From Serratia plymuthica NBRC 102599 (GTDB lineage: Bacteria > Pseudomonadota > Gammaproteobacteria > Enterobacterales > Enterobacteriaceae): a stretch of 64,000 bases of DNA. The position numbers and the translations under genes were made by a program. Positions within the stretch are counted from its first letter, which is position 1; every line of letters starts with the position of its first letter. Shown here piece after piece: positions 1-11,394 of this stretch. The DNA is taken from NCBI RefSeq assembly GCF_001590925.1, contig NZ_BCTU01000023.1, positions 1 to 64,000 on the forward strand. The letters run 5' to 3'. The notes beneath the pieces are model-generated. The model worked only from the letters and a program-made list of their open reading frames with translations, had not been told where the DNA came from and did not search any database.

Positions 1-14
1 TCCTTGCAGACTCT

Positions 15-217
15 CCTTAATTTAAATCAAACTCAACCGTAGCCTATTATTCCCTATCGGGGAAGGATGAGAAGCTTCGACAAGGTTCGAGTCTCACACA
101 GTGAGACAACGCGCTTCAGCGCGGCCCGCAGGGTGAGGAACGAAGAGACGAATAATCCTTCCCCCACCACCATCCTTGTACTTCCCCCTTAATTTAAATC
201 AAACTTAGCCGTAGCCT
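15..217. repeat. Structured intergenic element between two 31-bp direct repeats
   Basis: A 31-bp sequence beginning CCTTAATTTAAATCAAACT and ending CCGTAGCCT occurs at 15-45 and again at 187-217 with two or three mismatches. Between the copies, 59-68 (GGGGAAGGAT) is the exact inverted complement of 155-164. Inside that outer stem lie two perfect hairpins: 91-107 (7-bp stem, loop ACA) and 110-123 (5-bp GC stem, loop TTCA). No convincing reading frame is present. It may be a dispersed palindromic repeat, a MITE remnant, a unit of a tandem array starting left of the window, or a structured RNA. The remaining bases to 350 show only the ribosome-binding site of the next gene. Confidence 0.6.
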
Positions 218-350
218 GTCACATCACTAATCAAAATAGCTGCACATCACATTTATCAGTTACCTTAACCATTCGCCTCACGCTCAGCTTGAACTCCGGT
301 CAACAATTCGCTATACCACTGACTTCTTTAATGCAGTAAGGAAAAAGTGC

Positions 351-923
351 ATGCGTAACAATATCTGCGTTTTTTGTGGTGCCAGCGAAGGCGCTAACCC
401 TGCTTATGCCGATAATGCCCGGCAATTGGGCCGGACGCTTGCCAGCCAGGGTAGACGTCTGATCTATGGTGGCGGTAAAAAAGGGTTAATGGGCATTGTG
501 GCGGACGCAGTGCTTGAAGCAGGTGGTGAAGCCGTGGGTATCATCCCTGAACGGCTGGTAGAAGCAGAAACCGCGCATCGTGGCCTGACCGAATTGGAAG
601 TCGTGCCTGACATGCACACCCGCAAAGCGCGGATGGCGGCCCTGGCGGACGGTTTTATCGCCCTGCCTGGCGGTATTGGTACTTTGGAAGAACTGTTCGA
701 GATCTGGACCTGGGGCCAGATCGGTTATCACAGTAAGCCGGTTGGCCTGCTGGATGTAAACGGGTTCTATCGCCCGTTAAACAATTTCCTGCAGCATGTA
801 GCCGATCAGGGCTTTATGCGCCATGACTACCTCGGCACCCTGCACCTCAGCGAATCACCGCATACCCTGCTGCAACAATTCGACGATTACCAACCGAAGA
901 ATTACGATCGCTGGGCAAAATAA
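351..923 (+). CDS. LOG-family nucleotide phosphoribohydrolase (TIGR00730 type)
   Basis: 190 residues, usual for the LOG (lysine decarboxylase-like) family, whose members cleave nucleoside 5'-monophosphates to free base and ribose 5-phosphate; plant relatives activate cytokinins. Visible signatures are an N-terminal Rossmann start (CVFCGAS), a glycine loop [10 protein letters not shown] near residues 39-48, and the family motif PGGIGTLEE near 103-111. The start has a good ribosome-binding site (AAGGA) eight bases upstream. It stands alone, with xthA 100 bp downstream in the same direction. The true substrate in bacteria is often a purine nucleotide and cannot be read from sequence. The fold and family are sure; the biological role is not. 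Confidence 0.9.
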   Translation: MRNNICVFCGASEGANPAYADNARQLGRTLASQGRRLIYGGGKKGLMGIVADAVLEAGGEAVGIIPERLVEAETAHRGLTELEVVPDMHTRKARMAALADGFIALPGGIGTLEELFEIWTWGQIGYHSKPVGLLDVNGFYRPLNNFLQHVADQGFMRHDYLGTLHLSESPHTLLQQFDDYQPKNYDRWAK

Positions 924-1023
924 TCCCACTCCGCTGGCGGCAGTTGCCGCTGGCCTGCGTTACATTTCCGGCCAAACTCTGCTACTATCTCAACACATTT
1001 TTCTCGCGAAAACGGCACCGCTC

Positions 1024-1830
1024 ATGAAGTTTGTCTCTTTCAATATCAATGGACTGCGCGCGCGTCCGCATCAACTGTCCGCAATTATCGAACAACACCA
1101 ACCCGACGTGATTGGCCTGCAGGAAACCAAAGTTCACGATGACATGTTCCCGCTGGAAGAAGTCAGCCAGCATGGCTATCACGTGTTCTATCACGGCCAA
1201 AAAGGCCACTACGGCGTCGCACTGCTGACTAAAGATGAGCCGATTGCCGTACGCCGCGGGTTCCCTACCGACGATGACGACGCACAGCGCCGCATCATCA
1301 TGGCCGATCTGGCCACACCTCAAGGTACATTGACCGTAATTAACGGCTATTTCCCGCAGGGAGAAAGCCGTGACCATCCGACCAAGTTCCCGGCCAAATC
1401 ACGCTTCTACCAGGATCTGCAGAACTACCTGGAGCAGCAACTTTCCGTGGAATCGCCGGTGCTGGTGATGGGCGACGTAAATATCAGCCCAAGTGATTAC
1501 GATATCGGAATCGGTGAAGAAAGCCGTAAACGCTGGTTGCGCACCGGCAAGTGTTCCTTCTTGCCGGAAGAGCGCGAATGGATGGACCGCTTGCTGAACT
1601 GGGGTCTGGTAGATACCTACCGCCATGCCAACCCGGGGCGCAACGATGAATTCTCATGGTTTGACTACCGCTCACGAGGGTTCGATGAGAACCGGGGTCT
1701 GCGCATCGATCTGCTGCTGGCCAGCACGCCGCTGGCAGCACGCTGCACCGCAACCGGCATCGATTACCAGATCCGCGGGATGGAAAAACCGTCGGATCAC
1801 GCCCCGGTCTGGGCAGAATTCTCGCTGTAA
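1024..1830 (+). CDS. xthA: Exonuclease III (AP endonuclease)
   Basis: 268 residues, the same length as E. coli XthA. The enzyme cuts 5' of abasic sites and digests 3' ends of duplex DNA in base excision repair. The protein opens [14 protein letters not shown], has the metal-binding Glu34 in GLQETK, the GDVNISP motif near residue 150 and the C-terminal SDHAPVWAE containing the catalytic histidine. An in-frame ATG further upstream (823) would add 67 residues overlapping the previous gene; the start at 1024 is chosen because it matches the family N terminus. A terminator-like perfect palindrome follows within 10 bp. Confidence 0.97.
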   Translation: MKFVSFNINGLRARPHQLSAIIEQHQPDVIGLQETKVHDDMFPLEEVSQHGYHVFYHGQKGHYGVALLTKDEPIAVRRGFPTDDDDAQRRIIMADLATPQGTLTVINGYFPQGESRDHPTKFPAKSRFYQDLQNYLEQQLSVESPVLVMGDVNISPSDYDIGIGEESRKRWLRTGKCSFLPEEREWMDRLLNWGLVDTYRHANPGRNDEFSWFDYRSRGFDENRGLRIDLLLASTPLAARCTATGIDYQIRGMEKPSDHAPVWAEFSL

Positions 1831-1837
1831 TTCCTCC

Positions 1838-1861
1838 ACCCCCGGCAATTGCCGGGGTTTC
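1838..1861 (+). terminator. Rho-independent terminator after xthA
   Basis: Bases 1840-1857 form the perfect palindrome CCCCGGCAATTGCCGGGG followed by TTT. It sits 10 bp after the xthA stop and just before nudG. The U-run is short, so termination may be partial and nudG could be co-transcribed. Confidence 0.6.
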
Positions 1862-1875
1862 ACTCTGTGGTACGC

Positions 1876-2277
1876 ATGAAAATTATCGACGTCGTCGCCG
1901 CCATCATTGAAAAGAATGGCAAAATTTTACTGGCTCAACGCGATGCAAACAGCGATCAGGCCGGCTTGTGGGAGTTTCCCGGCGGTAAGGTCGAGGAAGG
2001 CGAAAGCCAGCCGCAGGCGCTGGCACGTGAACTGGATGAAGAGTTGGGGATTATGGCGAGCGTAGGGAATTACGTCGCCAGCAACCAGTGGCAACACAAC
2101 GAACGCATTATCCGGCTGCATGCCTGGCGTATTGAAGCATTCAGCGGCGAATTGCAGAATCGCTGCCATTCTGATTTTGTTTGGCTAGCACCGGAACGGG
2201 CGTTCGACTATGCCCTGGCCCCGGCAGATGTGCCGCTGCTAGCGGCCTATATTGCCTCTTTGCCGCTCAAGAGCTAA
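1876..2277 (+). CDS. nudG: CTP pyrophosphohydrolase, Nudix family
   Basis: 133 residues from the chosen ATG, close to E. coli NudG. Nudix enzymes of this type hydrolyse (oxidised) pyrimidine nucleoside triphosphates such as 5-hydroxy-CTP to the monophosphate and sanitise the nucleotide pool. The Nudix box is visible near residues 34-56: GGKVEEGESQPQALARELDEE, with REL-x-EE as the metal-binding core. The start MKIIDVVAAII matches the MutT/NudG N terminus; an upstream in-frame ATG at 1849 lies inside the preceding hairpin and is unlikely. The Shine-Dalgarno sequence is weak. It converges on ynjH with only 17 bp between stops. In E. coli nudG is also near ynjH and topB; gdhA, which lies there in E. 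coli, is absent here. Confidence 0.9.
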   Translation: MKIIDVVAAIIEKNGKILLAQRDANSDQAGLWEFPGGKVEEGESQPQALARELDEELGIMASVGNYVASNQWQHNERIIRLHAWRIEAFSGELQNRCHSDFVWLAPERAFDYALAPADVPLLAAYIASLPLKS

Positions 2278-2294
2278 ACGGCAACGTTACCTCG

Positions 2295-2588
2295 TCACTT
2301 TTTCAAGCGGATCCAGATCAACGGATTGGTGCCAACCACGTTGGGATCGCGAGTGCATTGCAGCACTTCCCCTTCGACCTTGAGCACCGCACCTTCAGAA
2401 TAGTGTTGATCCTGATAAATGCAGCACCGGCTGCAAGGCTGTGCTGCCGGCTGGGCGGCGGCGTCTTTCGCCGTGCCCCAGATTTCCGGCGCCACCGGCA
2501 ACACTACATCCACATCACCACGATTGGCCGCCGCAACAGTGGAAAACAACAGCCCACCTGCGGCCAGCATCAGTAACCCATGATTCAC
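2295..2588 (-). CDS. ynjH: YnjH-like small secreted protein (DUF1496)
   Basis: 97 residues with a short hydrophobic N terminus (signal peptide, [13 protein letters not shown]) and a Cys-rich motif [16 protein letters not shown] typical of DUF1496; exported, function unknown. The start is a GTG overlapping the topB stop by four bases (GTGA), which suggests translational coupling; an ATG six codons later (2570) is an alternative. It is the last gene of the ydjA-selD-selU-topB block. Its presence next to topB matches E. coli apart from the loss of gdhA and ynjI. Confidence 0.8.
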   Translation of the reverse strand: MNHGLLMLAAGGLLFSTVAAANRGDVDVVLPVAPEIWGTAKDAAAQPAAQPCSRCCIYQDQHYSEGAVLKVEGEVLQCTRDPNVVGTNPLIWIRLKK

Positions 2589-4510
2589 TCGCTTTTCTCC
2601 CGCGCCTTACCGGCGCTTTTCTTGCGTTTTTTTGCCCCGGCGGAAGGCGACGGCGGCAACCCGCGAAACGCCATACTTGCCCGGCTTTGCTTGGCCTGAT
2701 AAATCAGCTCCTGCAAAGTGCCTACCAAGGGTTGCATAAAGTCCTGATAGCGGCAGGATTTTTCACTGATTTGCGTCAGCGTAGCCTCCCAGTTGGCCGT
2801 CATATCAGGGCGAGCGGCAATATCCGGCAGCGAATGGATCAACGCCCGACCGGTCTCGCTGGAATGAATATAACGCCCTTTCTTGTACAAAAACGCCCGC
2901 TTGAACAGCAACTCAATGATGCCAGCACGCGTCGCCTCGGTACCTAAACCATCGGTCGCTCGCAGGATTTTCTTTAGCGCTTTATCTTGTACGAAACGCG
3001 CTATGCCAGTCATGGCAGAAAGCAGACTGGCATCGGTGAAAGGCCGCGGAGGCTGAGTCTGGCGTTCCACCACCTCACCACGTTCGCACAATAGCTCATC
3101 ATCTTTTGCCACCACCGGCAACGGAGAACCTTCGTTTTCTTCGTCGCGTTCTTTGCTGCCCAGCAGCGTCCGCCAGCCCGCTTCGGCCAGGAAACGCGCC
3201 TTGGCAACGAATTTCCCCCCGGCGATATCCAGCTCAATCACGCATTTGCGGAACATGGCATCCGGGCAAAACTGCATCAGGTACTGGCGCGCCACCAACC
3301 CGTAGACGTTCAATTCGTCCTGACTGAGGCTCACTTTGCTGGCGCGGGCAGTAGGAATAATGGCGTGGTGGGCATCAACTTTTTTATCGTCCCAGCAACG
3401 GTTGCGGCGATCGTTGTCGATCACCGGCTGCGGGTAAAGATCCGGTTGATGAGCGCTGATCGCGTTAAGCACCGCATGACGCCCGGCAAAATGTTCTTCC
3501 GGCAGATAGCGGCAGTCGGAACGCGGATAGGTGATCAATTTATGCGTTTCATACAACCGCTGGCAGACATCCAGCACCTGCTGCGCACTCAGGTTGAAAC
3601 GTTTGGAAGCCTCAATCTGCAGCGTCGAGAGCGAAAACGGCAGCGGAGCGGTATCTGATTCCCGTTTATCATTATAGGACGTGACCAGCGCAGGCTGGCC
3701 CTCGATGCGTTTAAGCACGTGCTCCGCCAGCGGCCGGTGCAGCAGACGCCCTTCTTCGTCCTGATAAGGCTCACAAGAGTCACTCGGCTGCCAAAGCGCG
3801 ACAAAGCGCTCTTCCTTTGGCGTCACGATGTGCGCTTTGACTTCAAAGAAGTCTTTTGGCACAAAGTTTTCAATCTCTTCATCACGCCGCACCACTAACC
3901 CCAACACCGGCGTCTGCACCCGCCCAACGGACAACACGCCGTCATAGCCGGCATTTCGCCCTAAAATGGTATAGGCGCGGGTCATGTTGATGCCATACAG
4001 CCAGTCAGCGCGGGAACGCGCCAGCGCGGAGACGCACAGCGGGATAAAGTCGCGGTTGTCACGCAGCCGTTCTATAGCGCGCTCCACCGCCTGCGGGTTG
4101 AGATCGTTAATCAGGCAACGGCGCACGCTGTGACGTTTTTCCGGCGTCAACGCCAGATAGTCCAGCACCTCGTCCACCAGCAATTGTCCTTCGCGATCCG
4201 GGTCACCGGCATGCACTACCTCGTCAGCATCATGTAATAGCTTTTTAATCGCATTAAGCTGTTTACTGACCGAGGGACGCGGCTGCAGTTGCCACTTTTC
4301 GGGGATAATGGGCAGATCCGCCAGCGACCAGCGCGCATAGCGGCTATCGTAGGCATCCGGCTGCGCCTGCTCTAGTAAATGGCCCACACACCAGGTGACC
4401 ACATCATTGTTGCCACAGGCAATAAACCCGTCACCGCGACGATGCGGCTTGGGAAGAACGTCGGCAATGGCGCGCGCCAAACTCGGTTTCTCGGCAATAA
4501 ACAGTCGCAT
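2585..4510 (-). CDS. topB: DNA topoisomerase III
   Basis: 641 residues (E. coli 653). Type IA topoisomerase that decatenates DNA and works with RecQ. The Toprim domain opens [15 protein letters not shown] and carries [12 protein letters not shown] near 100. The active-site tyrosine falls at residue 328 in [13 protein letters not shown], the same number as in E. coli. The C terminus ends in a lysine/arginine-rich tail and lacks obvious zinc-finger cysteines, as in other TopB proteins. Its ATG overlaps the selU stop by one base (TAATG), so the two are co-translated or at least co-transcribed. No frameshift or missing motif is seen. Confidence 0.96.
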   Translation of the reverse strand: MRLFIAEKPSLARAIADVLPKPHRRGDGFIACGNNDVVTWCVGHLLEQAQPDAYDSRYARWSLADLPIIPEKWQLQPRPSVSKQLNAIKKLLHDADEVVHAGDPDREGQLLVDEVLDYLALTPEKRHSVRRCLINDLNPQAVERAIERLRDNRDFIPLCVSALARSRADWLYGINMTRAYTILGRNAGYDGVLSVGRVQTPVLGLVVRRDEEIENFVPKDFFEVKAHIVTPKEERFVALWQPSDSCEPYQDEEGRLLHRPLAEHVLKRIEGQPALVTSYNDKRESDTAPLPFSLSTLQIEASKRFNLSAQQVLDVCQRLYETHKLITYPRSDCRYLPEEHFAGRHAVLNAISAHQPDLYPQPVIDNDRRNRCWDDKKVDAHHAIIPTARASKVSLSQDELNVYGLVARQYLMQFCPDAMFRKCVIELDIAGGKFVAKARFLAEAGWRTLLGSKERDEENEGSPLPVVAKDDELLCERGEVVERQTQPPRPFTDASLLSAMTGIARFVQDKALKKILRATDGLGTEATRAGIIELLFKRAFLYKKGRYIHSSETGRALIHSLPDIAARPDMTANWEATLTQISEKSCRYQDFMQPLVGTLQELIYQAKQSRASMAFRGLPPSPSAGAKKRKKSAGKAREKSE

Positions 4511-5628
4511 TATTCACCGTTATTCTGGCTGTACGTCATCAGGAATTCTCTTACTTCAGCATAATTCCCGCGGAAGATAATCCGCCGGGATTTCTTTTCC
4601 AATTGATAGTGATACATCGGATCATAGTAGTGCTGCAACAACGGCACCAGCCACTCCTGATGCGCGTCACTATTACCGCCGGCATACTGGAATTGCAACG
4701 CCCATTCCAGCCGCTGCGTCAGCAGTTGGAAGCGCTCCATTCCCAGGCGACGGCGAATGGCGAACAGGCCGTGATGCAGATACTCAGCGTATTTCTGCCA
4801 GCCCAGCTCCGCGCCGTAGGTCTGTTCAAACCCTATGCGCATGCGAACGATATATTCATCCTGCAACCGCGCCAGACGCACCTCAAAGGGATCGTCAATA
4901 ACGGCCACCGGCGCTTGCTGCATGCGGTTGAAGATCGGTAGCGGCAGGTTATTGCTGCCGATAATGCGCCCTTCATCCTCCAGTATCCAACGGCGGCAGC
5001 CACCATGCTGTTTTTTCAGCAATAACACAGCCAGACGATTCTCAAAATCAATCTGCGAGCTCTGCGCCACCAGCGTTCGGCCAAAAGATGAACCGCGATG
5101 GCGCGCTGCGCCTTCCAGATCGATACCCTCTGCCAACTCGTTGACCAACAGGGTTTTACCGCTGCCGGTGTTGCCGCCGACCAGCACCATGGGCAATTTT
5201 GCGCTCTGTTCCAGCGTGTCGAGCAGGAAATGACGCAGCGCCTTGTAGCCGCCGCTGATGCGCGGGTACGCCACCCCAGCCTCACGCAGCCACTGCTGTA
5301 CCAGCTGTGAACGCAGCCCACCACGGAAACAGTAGATATACCCTTCCGGCCATTGGGCGCACTGTGCCAGCCAGGCCGCCGTGCGCTGCTCACGCAACCT
5401 GCCGTTTACCAAACGGTGGCCCAGCGCTATCGCCGCATGCTGCCCCTGCTGTTTGTAGCAGGTGCCCACCGCCTGCCGCTCGCTGTCATTCATTAGCGGC
5501 AGATTCAGCGCATTGGCGAAAGCGCCCTGTTGGAACTCAACCGGCGCTCGCACATCAATCAGCGGAATATCCTGCAAAAAAATACGACGATAGTCGTGGG
5601 TGTCGGCCCGTGGTGGAGTAGATGACAC
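4510..5628 (-). CDS. selU: tRNA 2-selenouridine synthase
   Basis: 372 residues (E. coli YbbB/SelU/MnmH 364). It replaces sulfur of 2-thiouridine at the wobble base of Lys, Glu and Gln tRNAs with selenium, using selenophosphate from SelD. The N-terminal rhodanese domain carries the catalytic Cys100 in YCFRGGLRS; a P-loop GGNTGSGKT follows near 152-160, then the family block [12 protein letters not shown]. The start is GTG, overlapping the selD stop by one base (TAGTG); its own stop overlaps the topB start. In E. coli selU is far from selD, so this placement puts donor and user of selenophosphate in one transcript. Confidence 0.95.
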   Translation of the reverse strand: MSSTPPRADTHDYRRIFLQDIPLIDVRAPVEFQQGAFANALNLPLMNDSERQAVGTCYKQQGQHAAIALGHRLVNGRLREQRTAAWLAQCAQWPEGYIYCFRGGLRSQLVQQWLREAGVAYPRISGGYKALRHFLLDTLEQSAKLPMVLVGGNTGSGKTLLVNELAEGIDLEGAARHRGSSFGRTLVAQSSQIDFENRLAVLLLKKQHGGCRRWILEDEGRIIGSNNLPLPIFNRMQQAPVAVIDDPFEVRLARLQDEYIVRMRIGFEQTYGAELGWQKYAEYLHHGLFAIRRRLGMERFQLLTQRLEWALQFQYAGGNSDAHQEWLVPLLQHYYDPMYHYQLEKKSRRIIFRGNYAEVREFLMTYSQNNGE

Positions 5629-6671
5629 TACACAACCTCAATCAGTGGCTTACCCGGCGTTGCCGTATGCAGTTCACCGATGGCGGTTAGCTGAATACCG
5701 TGGCGTTCGGCAATCGCCAGCACCTGCTGTTCCGCTTCAGGAAGTACCGCCAGCAACAGACCACCGGAAGTTTGCGGATCGCACAACAACTGGCGCTGCA
5801 GATCGGTCATGTTACCAATCAGGTGCCCGTAGCTGTCAAAGTTACGCCCAGTGCCGCCCGGCACGCAGCCTTCGGCAATGTAGCGTTCGACATCCGGCAG
5901 TTTCGGCACCTGATCAAACCATAACGTCGCCTGCAAATCTGAACCCTGACAAACTTCGCTCAGATGGCCCAGCAGCCCGAAACCGGTGACGTCGGTCATC
6001 GCCGTCACGCCGGCGACCTCGGCAAAATCCGCCCCCGGTTTGTTCAGTTGACACATCACTTCCGTCGCCAAGCCTTCATGTTCAGGGCGCAGTTTGCTTT
6101 TCTTCTCCGCGGTGGTCAGCACGCCAATACCCAGCGGCTTGGTAAGGAATAATTGGGCGCCGGCTTTCGCTGCGCTGTTTTTCTTTACCCGGTCAGTATT
6201 GACGATGCCGGTTACCGCCAGGCCAAAAATGGGTTCGGGGGCATCAATCGAGTGGCCGCCGGCCAGTGCAATACCCGCCTGTTGGCAGGCGTAACGCCCG
6301 CCGTCAATGACCTGCTGCGCCACTTCCGGCGGCAGTGTGGCTATCGGCCAGCCGAGAATGGCTATCGCCATGATCGGTTTACCGCCCATGGCATAGACAT
6401 CGCTGATGGCGTTGGTGGCGGCGATGCGGCCGAAATCGAACGGGTTGTCGACGATCGGCATAAAGAAGTCAGTGGTACTGATGATGCCAACGCCGTTGCC
6501 GATGTCATACACCGCAGCATCGTCACGGGTCTCATTGCCAACCAGCAAGCGCGGATCGACAAACTTTTCCCGTTCGCTGTGCAGAATGGTTTCGAGAACT
6601 TTCGGTGAGATTTTGCAACCGCAGCCGGCACCATGGCTGTACTGGGTCAAACGGATCGCTGGCGATGTCAT
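5628..6671 (-). CDS. selD: Selenophosphate synthase (selenide, water dikinase)
   Basis: 347 residues, equal to E. coli SelD. It makes selenophosphate from selenide and ATP. The N terminus SHGAGCGCK shows the catalytic Cys17 (not selenocysteine, no in-frame UGA) and Lys20. Later AIRS-family motifs include [18 protein letters not shown] and the C-terminal [15 protein letters not shown]. The chosen ATG at 6671 has an AGGGAG site upstream; a longer frame to 6866 runs into the ydjA end and is rejected. selU follows with a one-base overlap. Together they show that this strain makes selenophosphate, at least for tRNA modification. Confidence 0.97.
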   Translation of the reverse strand: MTSPAIRLTQYSHGAGCGCKISPKVLETILHSEREKFVDPRLLVGNETRDDAAVYDIGNGVGIISTTDFFMPIVDNPFDFGRIAATNAISDVYAMGGKPIMAIAILGWPIATLPPEVAQQVIDGGRYACQQAGIALAGGHSIDAPEPIFGLAVTGIVNTDRVKKNSAAKAGAQLFLTKPLGIGVLTTAEKKSKLRPEHEGLATEVMCQLNKPGADFAEVAGVTAMTDVTGFGLLGHLSEVCQGSDLQATLWFDQVPKLPDVERYIAEGCVPGGTGRNFDSYGHLIGNMTDLQRQLLCDPQTSGGLLLAVLPEAEQQVLAIAERHGIQLTAIGELHTATPGKPLIEVV

Positions 6672-6825
6672 ATACCACTCCCTTCGATTAACGGCATTCA
6701 AGATATCATAGGGTAGCGCTTGCCGACGGGATTGATAAGAGCGGGCTGCCGATAACCGTACAGCCTGCTCAGAAACAACGCAAAATTGCGGGATTCGGCG
6801 CATTTTAGCGCAACCCCGCAGGGGA

Positions 6826-7377
6826 TCAGAAGTAACTGACGAACGGTGTGCTGTCGGGGGCGACAACTTTAGTAGCGGCTTTCAACTGTGGCGTGCCCAG
6901 ATAGAGGAAACCGACGATTTCGTCTTGCTCACGGCAACCAAAGGCTTCGCGAACCAGCGGGTGTTCGGTCCAGGCACCCGTGCGCCAAATCCCGTTGAAG
7001 CCCTGCGCCAGGGCGGCCATCTGCATCGCCTGTACCGCGCAACCGGCAGAAACCACCTGCTCCCAACGCGGCACCTTGGTTTCTTCGTTGCAATGCGCCA
7101 CCACCGTGATGATAAGCGGGGCGCGGAACGGTGCCTTTGTGGCCTTTTCTATCGCAGCGTCGTCCAGTTGATCCTGTTTCGCAGCAGTTTGTAACAATTG
7201 GCTGAAACGCTCCAGACCCTGATTCTCGATCATCACAAAGCGCCACGGCTGCAGCGCACCGTGATCGGGCGCACGAAGGCCCGCATTGATGATATTCTGG
7301 CGAATATCCCCCGTTGGCGCTGGGGCCGCGAGGCGTGATGCAGAACGGCGATTCAGTAAAAGATCCAGTGCATCCAT
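6826..7377 (-). CDS. ydjA: NAD(P)H nitroreductase YdjA
   Basis: 183 residues, the length of the small FMN-binding nitroreductase YdjA. The opening [16 protein letters not shown] and the [13 protein letters not shown] segment near 33-46 are the FMN-contacting parts; the C-terminal [10 protein letters not shown] is also typical. It likely works as a homodimer reducing nitro compounds or quinones; its physiological substrate is unknown. It lies upstream of selD with a 154-bp gap and downstream of, and divergent from, sppA, exactly the E. coli arrangement. Confidence 0.92.
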   Translation of the reverse strand: MDALDLLLNRRSASRLAAPAPTGDIRQNIINAGLRAPDHGALQPWRFVMIENQGLERFSQLLQTAAKQDQLDDAAIEKATKAPFRAPLIITVVAHCNEETKVPRWEQVVSAGCAVQAMQMAALAQGFNGIWRTGAWTEHPLVREAFGCREQDEIVGFLYLGTPQLKAATKVVAPDSTPFVSYF

Positions 7378-7537
7378 CGTAAACTCCCAATAATAATTTT
7401 CATTACGATCACGTTAACATAGCTCAACGGTGAGTTACAGCCTCGGCGATAGCCCCCGTGACTCACGATTTAAAGCTGACTTTTCTTCGGCCGCTCATTA
7501 GGATAGCGGGACATTCTCGACTCTTGTTGGAGAGCAC

Positions 7538-9394
7538 ATGCGCACATTGTGGCAAATCATTGCCGGCGTTTTCAGGTGGACATGGCGTCTGCTGAACTTT
7601 ATCAGGGAACTGATCCTTAATCTGTTCTTGGTGTTGCTGATCCTGGTTGGGGTCGGTATTTATCTTTCATTCCAGAGTTCCACTACCCCTGCCGTCCCGA
7701 CGAGCGGTGCGCTGCTGGTTGATTTGAGCGGCGTGGTCGTTGACCAACCGTCAATGAACAACAAAGTACGCCAGTGGGGCCGCGAACTGCTGGGCGCTTC
7801 CAGCAACCGTCTGCAGGAAAACTCGCTGTTCGACGTGGTCGACAGCATCCGCAAGGCCAAAGACGACAAAAACATTACCGGCATGGTATTGCAGTTGAAT
7901 GACTTTGCCGGCGCCGATCAGCCTTCGCTGCAGTACATCGGCAAAGCACTGCGAGAATTCCGCGATAGCGGTAAACCGATCTTCGCCATCGGCGACAGCT
8001 ATAACCAGACGCAATATTATCTGGCCAGCTACGCCAACAAGGTTTACCTGTCGCCGCAGGGCGCGGTCGATCTGCACGGCTTTGCCACCAACAACCTTTA
8101 CTACAAATCGCTGTTGGAAAAACTCAAGGTCACTACCAATATCTTCCGCGTCGGCACCTACAAGTCAGCCGTGGAACCCCTGATCCGCGACGATATGTCA
8201 CCGGCGGCGCGCGAAGCCGACAGCCGTTGGATCGGCGGGCTGTGGCAAAACTATCTGGATACCGTGGCGGCCAACCGTCAGATCACCCCGCAGCAGCTGT
8301 TCCCGGGCGCGGCAGGTGTACTGACCGGCTTGCAGGCGGCCGGCGGGGATACCGCCAAGTTTGCGCTGGACAGCAAATTGGTGGATGAACTGGCGTCACG
8401 CACCGTTATCGAGAACCAACTGATCAAAACCTTCGGTTGGGATAAACAGGCGAATGATTTCAACGCCACCAGCATCTACGATTATCAGCCAAAACCAACG
8501 CCGGATCAGGGCGGCAAAATCGCCGTAGTGTTTGCCAATGGCGCCATCATGGATGGCCCGCAAACGCCGGGCGCCGTTGGGGGGGATACCACCGCCGCAG
8601 AACTGCGCCAGGCTCGTCTTGACCCGTCAATCAAAGCGGTGGTGTTCCGCGTGAACAGCCCAGGCGGCAGCGTCAGCGCCTCCGAAGTGATCCGTTCTGA
8701 ACTGGCTGCAGTGCGTGCCGCAGGCAAACCTGTGGTGGTGTCGATGGGCGGTATGGCGGCCTCTGGCGGCTATTGGGTCTCTACGCCGGCGGACTACATC
8801 ATCGCCAGCCCGAGCACCCTCACCGGTTCCATCGGCATCTTCGGGGTCATCAATACCTACGAGCAAACGCTGGACAGCATCGGCGTGCATACCGACGGCG
8901 TCGCAACTTCGCCGCTGGCGGACCTTGCCGTGACCAAGGCGCTGCCGCCGGAGTTCTCGCAAATGATGCAGTTGAATATCGAGAACGGGTATAAGAACTT
9001 TATCGATCTGGTTGCCAAATCACGCAAAATGACGCCGCAACAGGTCGATCAGATCGCTCAGGGCCACGTGTGGCTTGGCAGTGACGCCAAAGCCAATGGC
9101 CTGGTCGATCAGTTGGGCGATTTCGACGATGCGGTGAAGAAAGCCGCCGAGTTGGCGAAGCTGAAGCAGTGGCAGCTTAACTGGTTTGTCGATACCCCAA
9201 GCCTGACCGACATGGTGCTCAGCCAGTTTGGCGTGTCAATTCACGCCATGTTGCCGGCGGCCATTCAGTCGATGCTGCCGGCTCCACTGGCATCCGTCGC
9301 CATGGCGGTGAAAGAACAACCTGGATTGTTCAATAATCTGAACGATCCGCAAAACCGCTATGCCATCTGTTTGACCTGCGGAGAGGTTCGCTAA
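7538..9394 (+). CDS. sppA: Signal peptide peptidase SppA, 67 kDa type
   Basis: 618 residues (E. coli 618). Inner-membrane serine protease that degrades cleaved signal peptides from the periplasmic side. One N-terminal membrane segment (near 24-46, [19 protein letters not shown]) is followed by two tandem peptidase S49 domains. The catalytic lysine is Lys209 ([10 protein letters not shown]) and the nucleophile is Ser409 (MAASGGYW), the same numbers as in E. coli. The gene is preceded by a weak TTGG-type ribosome-binding region and ends at a strong terminator. ansA and pncA follow, as in E. coli. Confidence 0.97.
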   Translation: MRTLWQIIAGVFRWTWRLLNFIRELILNLFLVLLILVGVGIYLSFQSSTTPAVPTSGALLVDLSGVVVDQPSMNNKVRQWGRELLGASSNRLQENSLFDVVDSIRKAKDDKNITGMVLQLNDFAGADQPSLQYIGKALREFRDSGKPIFAIGDSYNQTQYYLASYANKVYLSPQGAVDLHGFATNNLYYKSLLEKLKVTTNIFRVGTYKSAVEPLIRDDMSPAAREADSRWIGGLWQNYLDTVAANRQITPQQLFPGAAGVLTGLQAAGGDTAKFALDSKLVDELASRTVIENQLIKTFGWDKQANDFNATSIYDYQPKPTPDQGGKIAVVFANGAIMDGPQTPGAVGGDTTAAELRQARLDPSIKAVVFRVNSPGGSVSASEVIRSELAAVRAAGKPVVVSMGGMAASGGYWVSTPADYIIASPSTLTGSIGIFGVINTYEQTLDSIGVHTDGVATSPLADLAVTKALPPEFSQMMQLNIENGYKNFIDLVAKSRKMTPQQVDQIAQGHVWLGSDAKANGLVDQLGDFDDAVKKAAELAKLKQWQLNWFVDTPSLTDMVLSQFGVSIHAMLPAAIQSMLPAPLASVAMAVKEQPGLFNNLNDPQNRYAICLTCGEVR

Positions 9395-9406
9395 CAAAAT
9401 AATCCT

Positions 9407-9434
9407 GAGCCCGGCACACGCCGGGCTTTTTTTC
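9407..9434 (+). terminator. Rho-independent terminator after sppA
   Basis: An 8-bp stem AGCCCGGC (9408-9415) pairs with GCCGGGCT (9420-9427) across an ACAC loop and is followed by a run of seven T. It lies 13 bp after the sppA stop and separates sppA from ansA-pncA. Confidence 0.88.
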
Positions 9435-9488
9435 TGCCGTTATCCCCCTATAATTCAGCCCATCTTATTTTCTGTTAAAACAATTACT

Positions 9489-10505
<1,017 letters not shown>

Positions 10506-10529
10506 GTCTACCCAGATTACGGAGCCGAG

Positions 10530-11162
10530 ATGAAAACCGCCCTGTTGTTAATCGATTTGCAAAATGATTTTTGCCCCGGTGGCGCGTTAGCGGTGACGGA
10601 CGGCGATGCCACCGTTATCGCCGCCAATCAGGCGATTGCCGCCTGCGTGGCGCGCGGTGAACCGGTAGTCGCTTGCCAGGATTGGCACCCCGCCAATCAT
10701 CGCAGTTTTGCGGTAAATTCAGGGACTGAGGTCAACACGCAAGGTGAGTTGGCAGGATTGCCGCAGGTGTGGTGGCCGGTGCACTGCGTGCAGGAAAGCC
10801 ACGGGGCGCAATTGCATCCGCAGTTGCACCGAGAGGCCATTGCCGAGGTGTTCCGTAAAGGTCAAAACCCGGATATCGACAGCTACAGCGCCTTCTTTGA
10901 CAACGGTCACCGAGCGCAAACCGCGCTGGACGGTTGGCTGAGGGCGCAGGGTGTCACTCACCTGGCTATCATGGGGCTGGCGACCGATTACTGCGTGAAG
11001 TTTAGCGTTATGGATGCACTGGAACTGGGATATGTGACCTCAGTGATTACCGACGGCTGCCGCGGCGTCGATTTACAGCCAGGTGACAGCCCAAAAGCGT
11101 TCCAGGCAATGGAGCTGGCCGGAGCACAACTCGTTACCCTGTCACAATTCATCGCACATTGA
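10530..11162 (+). CDS. pncA: Nicotinamidase / pyrazinamidase
   Basis: 210 residues (E. coli 213). It deamidates nicotinamide to nicotinate for NAD salvage. The isochorismatase-like triad is visible: Asp9 in LLIDLQNDF, Lys110 in FRKGQNPD, and the nucleophile Cys155 in LATDYCVKFS. Metal ligands are expected in the DWHPANH segment near 51-57. It follows ansA closely in the same operon. A weak GC hairpin lies just after the stop (11167-11189) with an interrupted T-run. Confidence 0.96.
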   Translation: MKTALLLIDLQNDFCPGGALAVTDGDATVIAANQAIAACVARGEPVVACQDWHPANHRSFAVNSGTEVNTQGELAGLPQVWWPVHCVQESHGAQLHPQLHREAIAEVFRKGQNPDIDSYSAFFDNGHRAQTALDGWLRAQGVTHLAIMGLATDYCVKFSVMDALELGYVTSVITDGCRGVDLQPGDSPKAFQAMELAGAQLVTLSQFIAH

Positions 11163-11344
11163 TTCCAGCGGGCACCCCCGGCGCCCGCTTCTTCTCCCTC
11201 GGTGCAAATCTCGACATCGCTCACATTCCAACCATTCTCCCGTGATTACATCTTGTTCCCAGACGTCGCTTTTGCTGTTATGACCGCTGATGCCTTCGCA
11301 TCAATCGGTTATACGCATCCGGGGCCCCCTGAGCCCGGCTTTAT

Positions 11345-11390
11345 GTTACCGCCTCAGGCGGTTTCGGTCGGCCTTGCCGACCAAAGGAGA
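11345..11390 (+). promoter_or_regulatory. Two tandem hairpins directly before the chitinase ribosome-binding site
   Basis: Bases 11348-11362 form ACCGCC-TCA-GGCGGT and bases 11366-11382 form the perfect 7-bp hairpin GGTCGGC-CTT-GCCGACC. The AAAGGAGA ribosome-binding site begins two bases later and the ATG is at 11395. Neither hairpin is followed by a T-run, so they are not classical terminators. Placement suggests control of mRNA stability or translation. Confidence 0.5.
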
Positions 11391-11394
11391 TAAC

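Noticed and set aside
11366-11390. Possible pairing of the chitinase leader with the sRNA ChiX
   Set aside because: Only about six adjoining base pairs around CAAAGG could be drawn against ChiX as remembered; too weak to claim.
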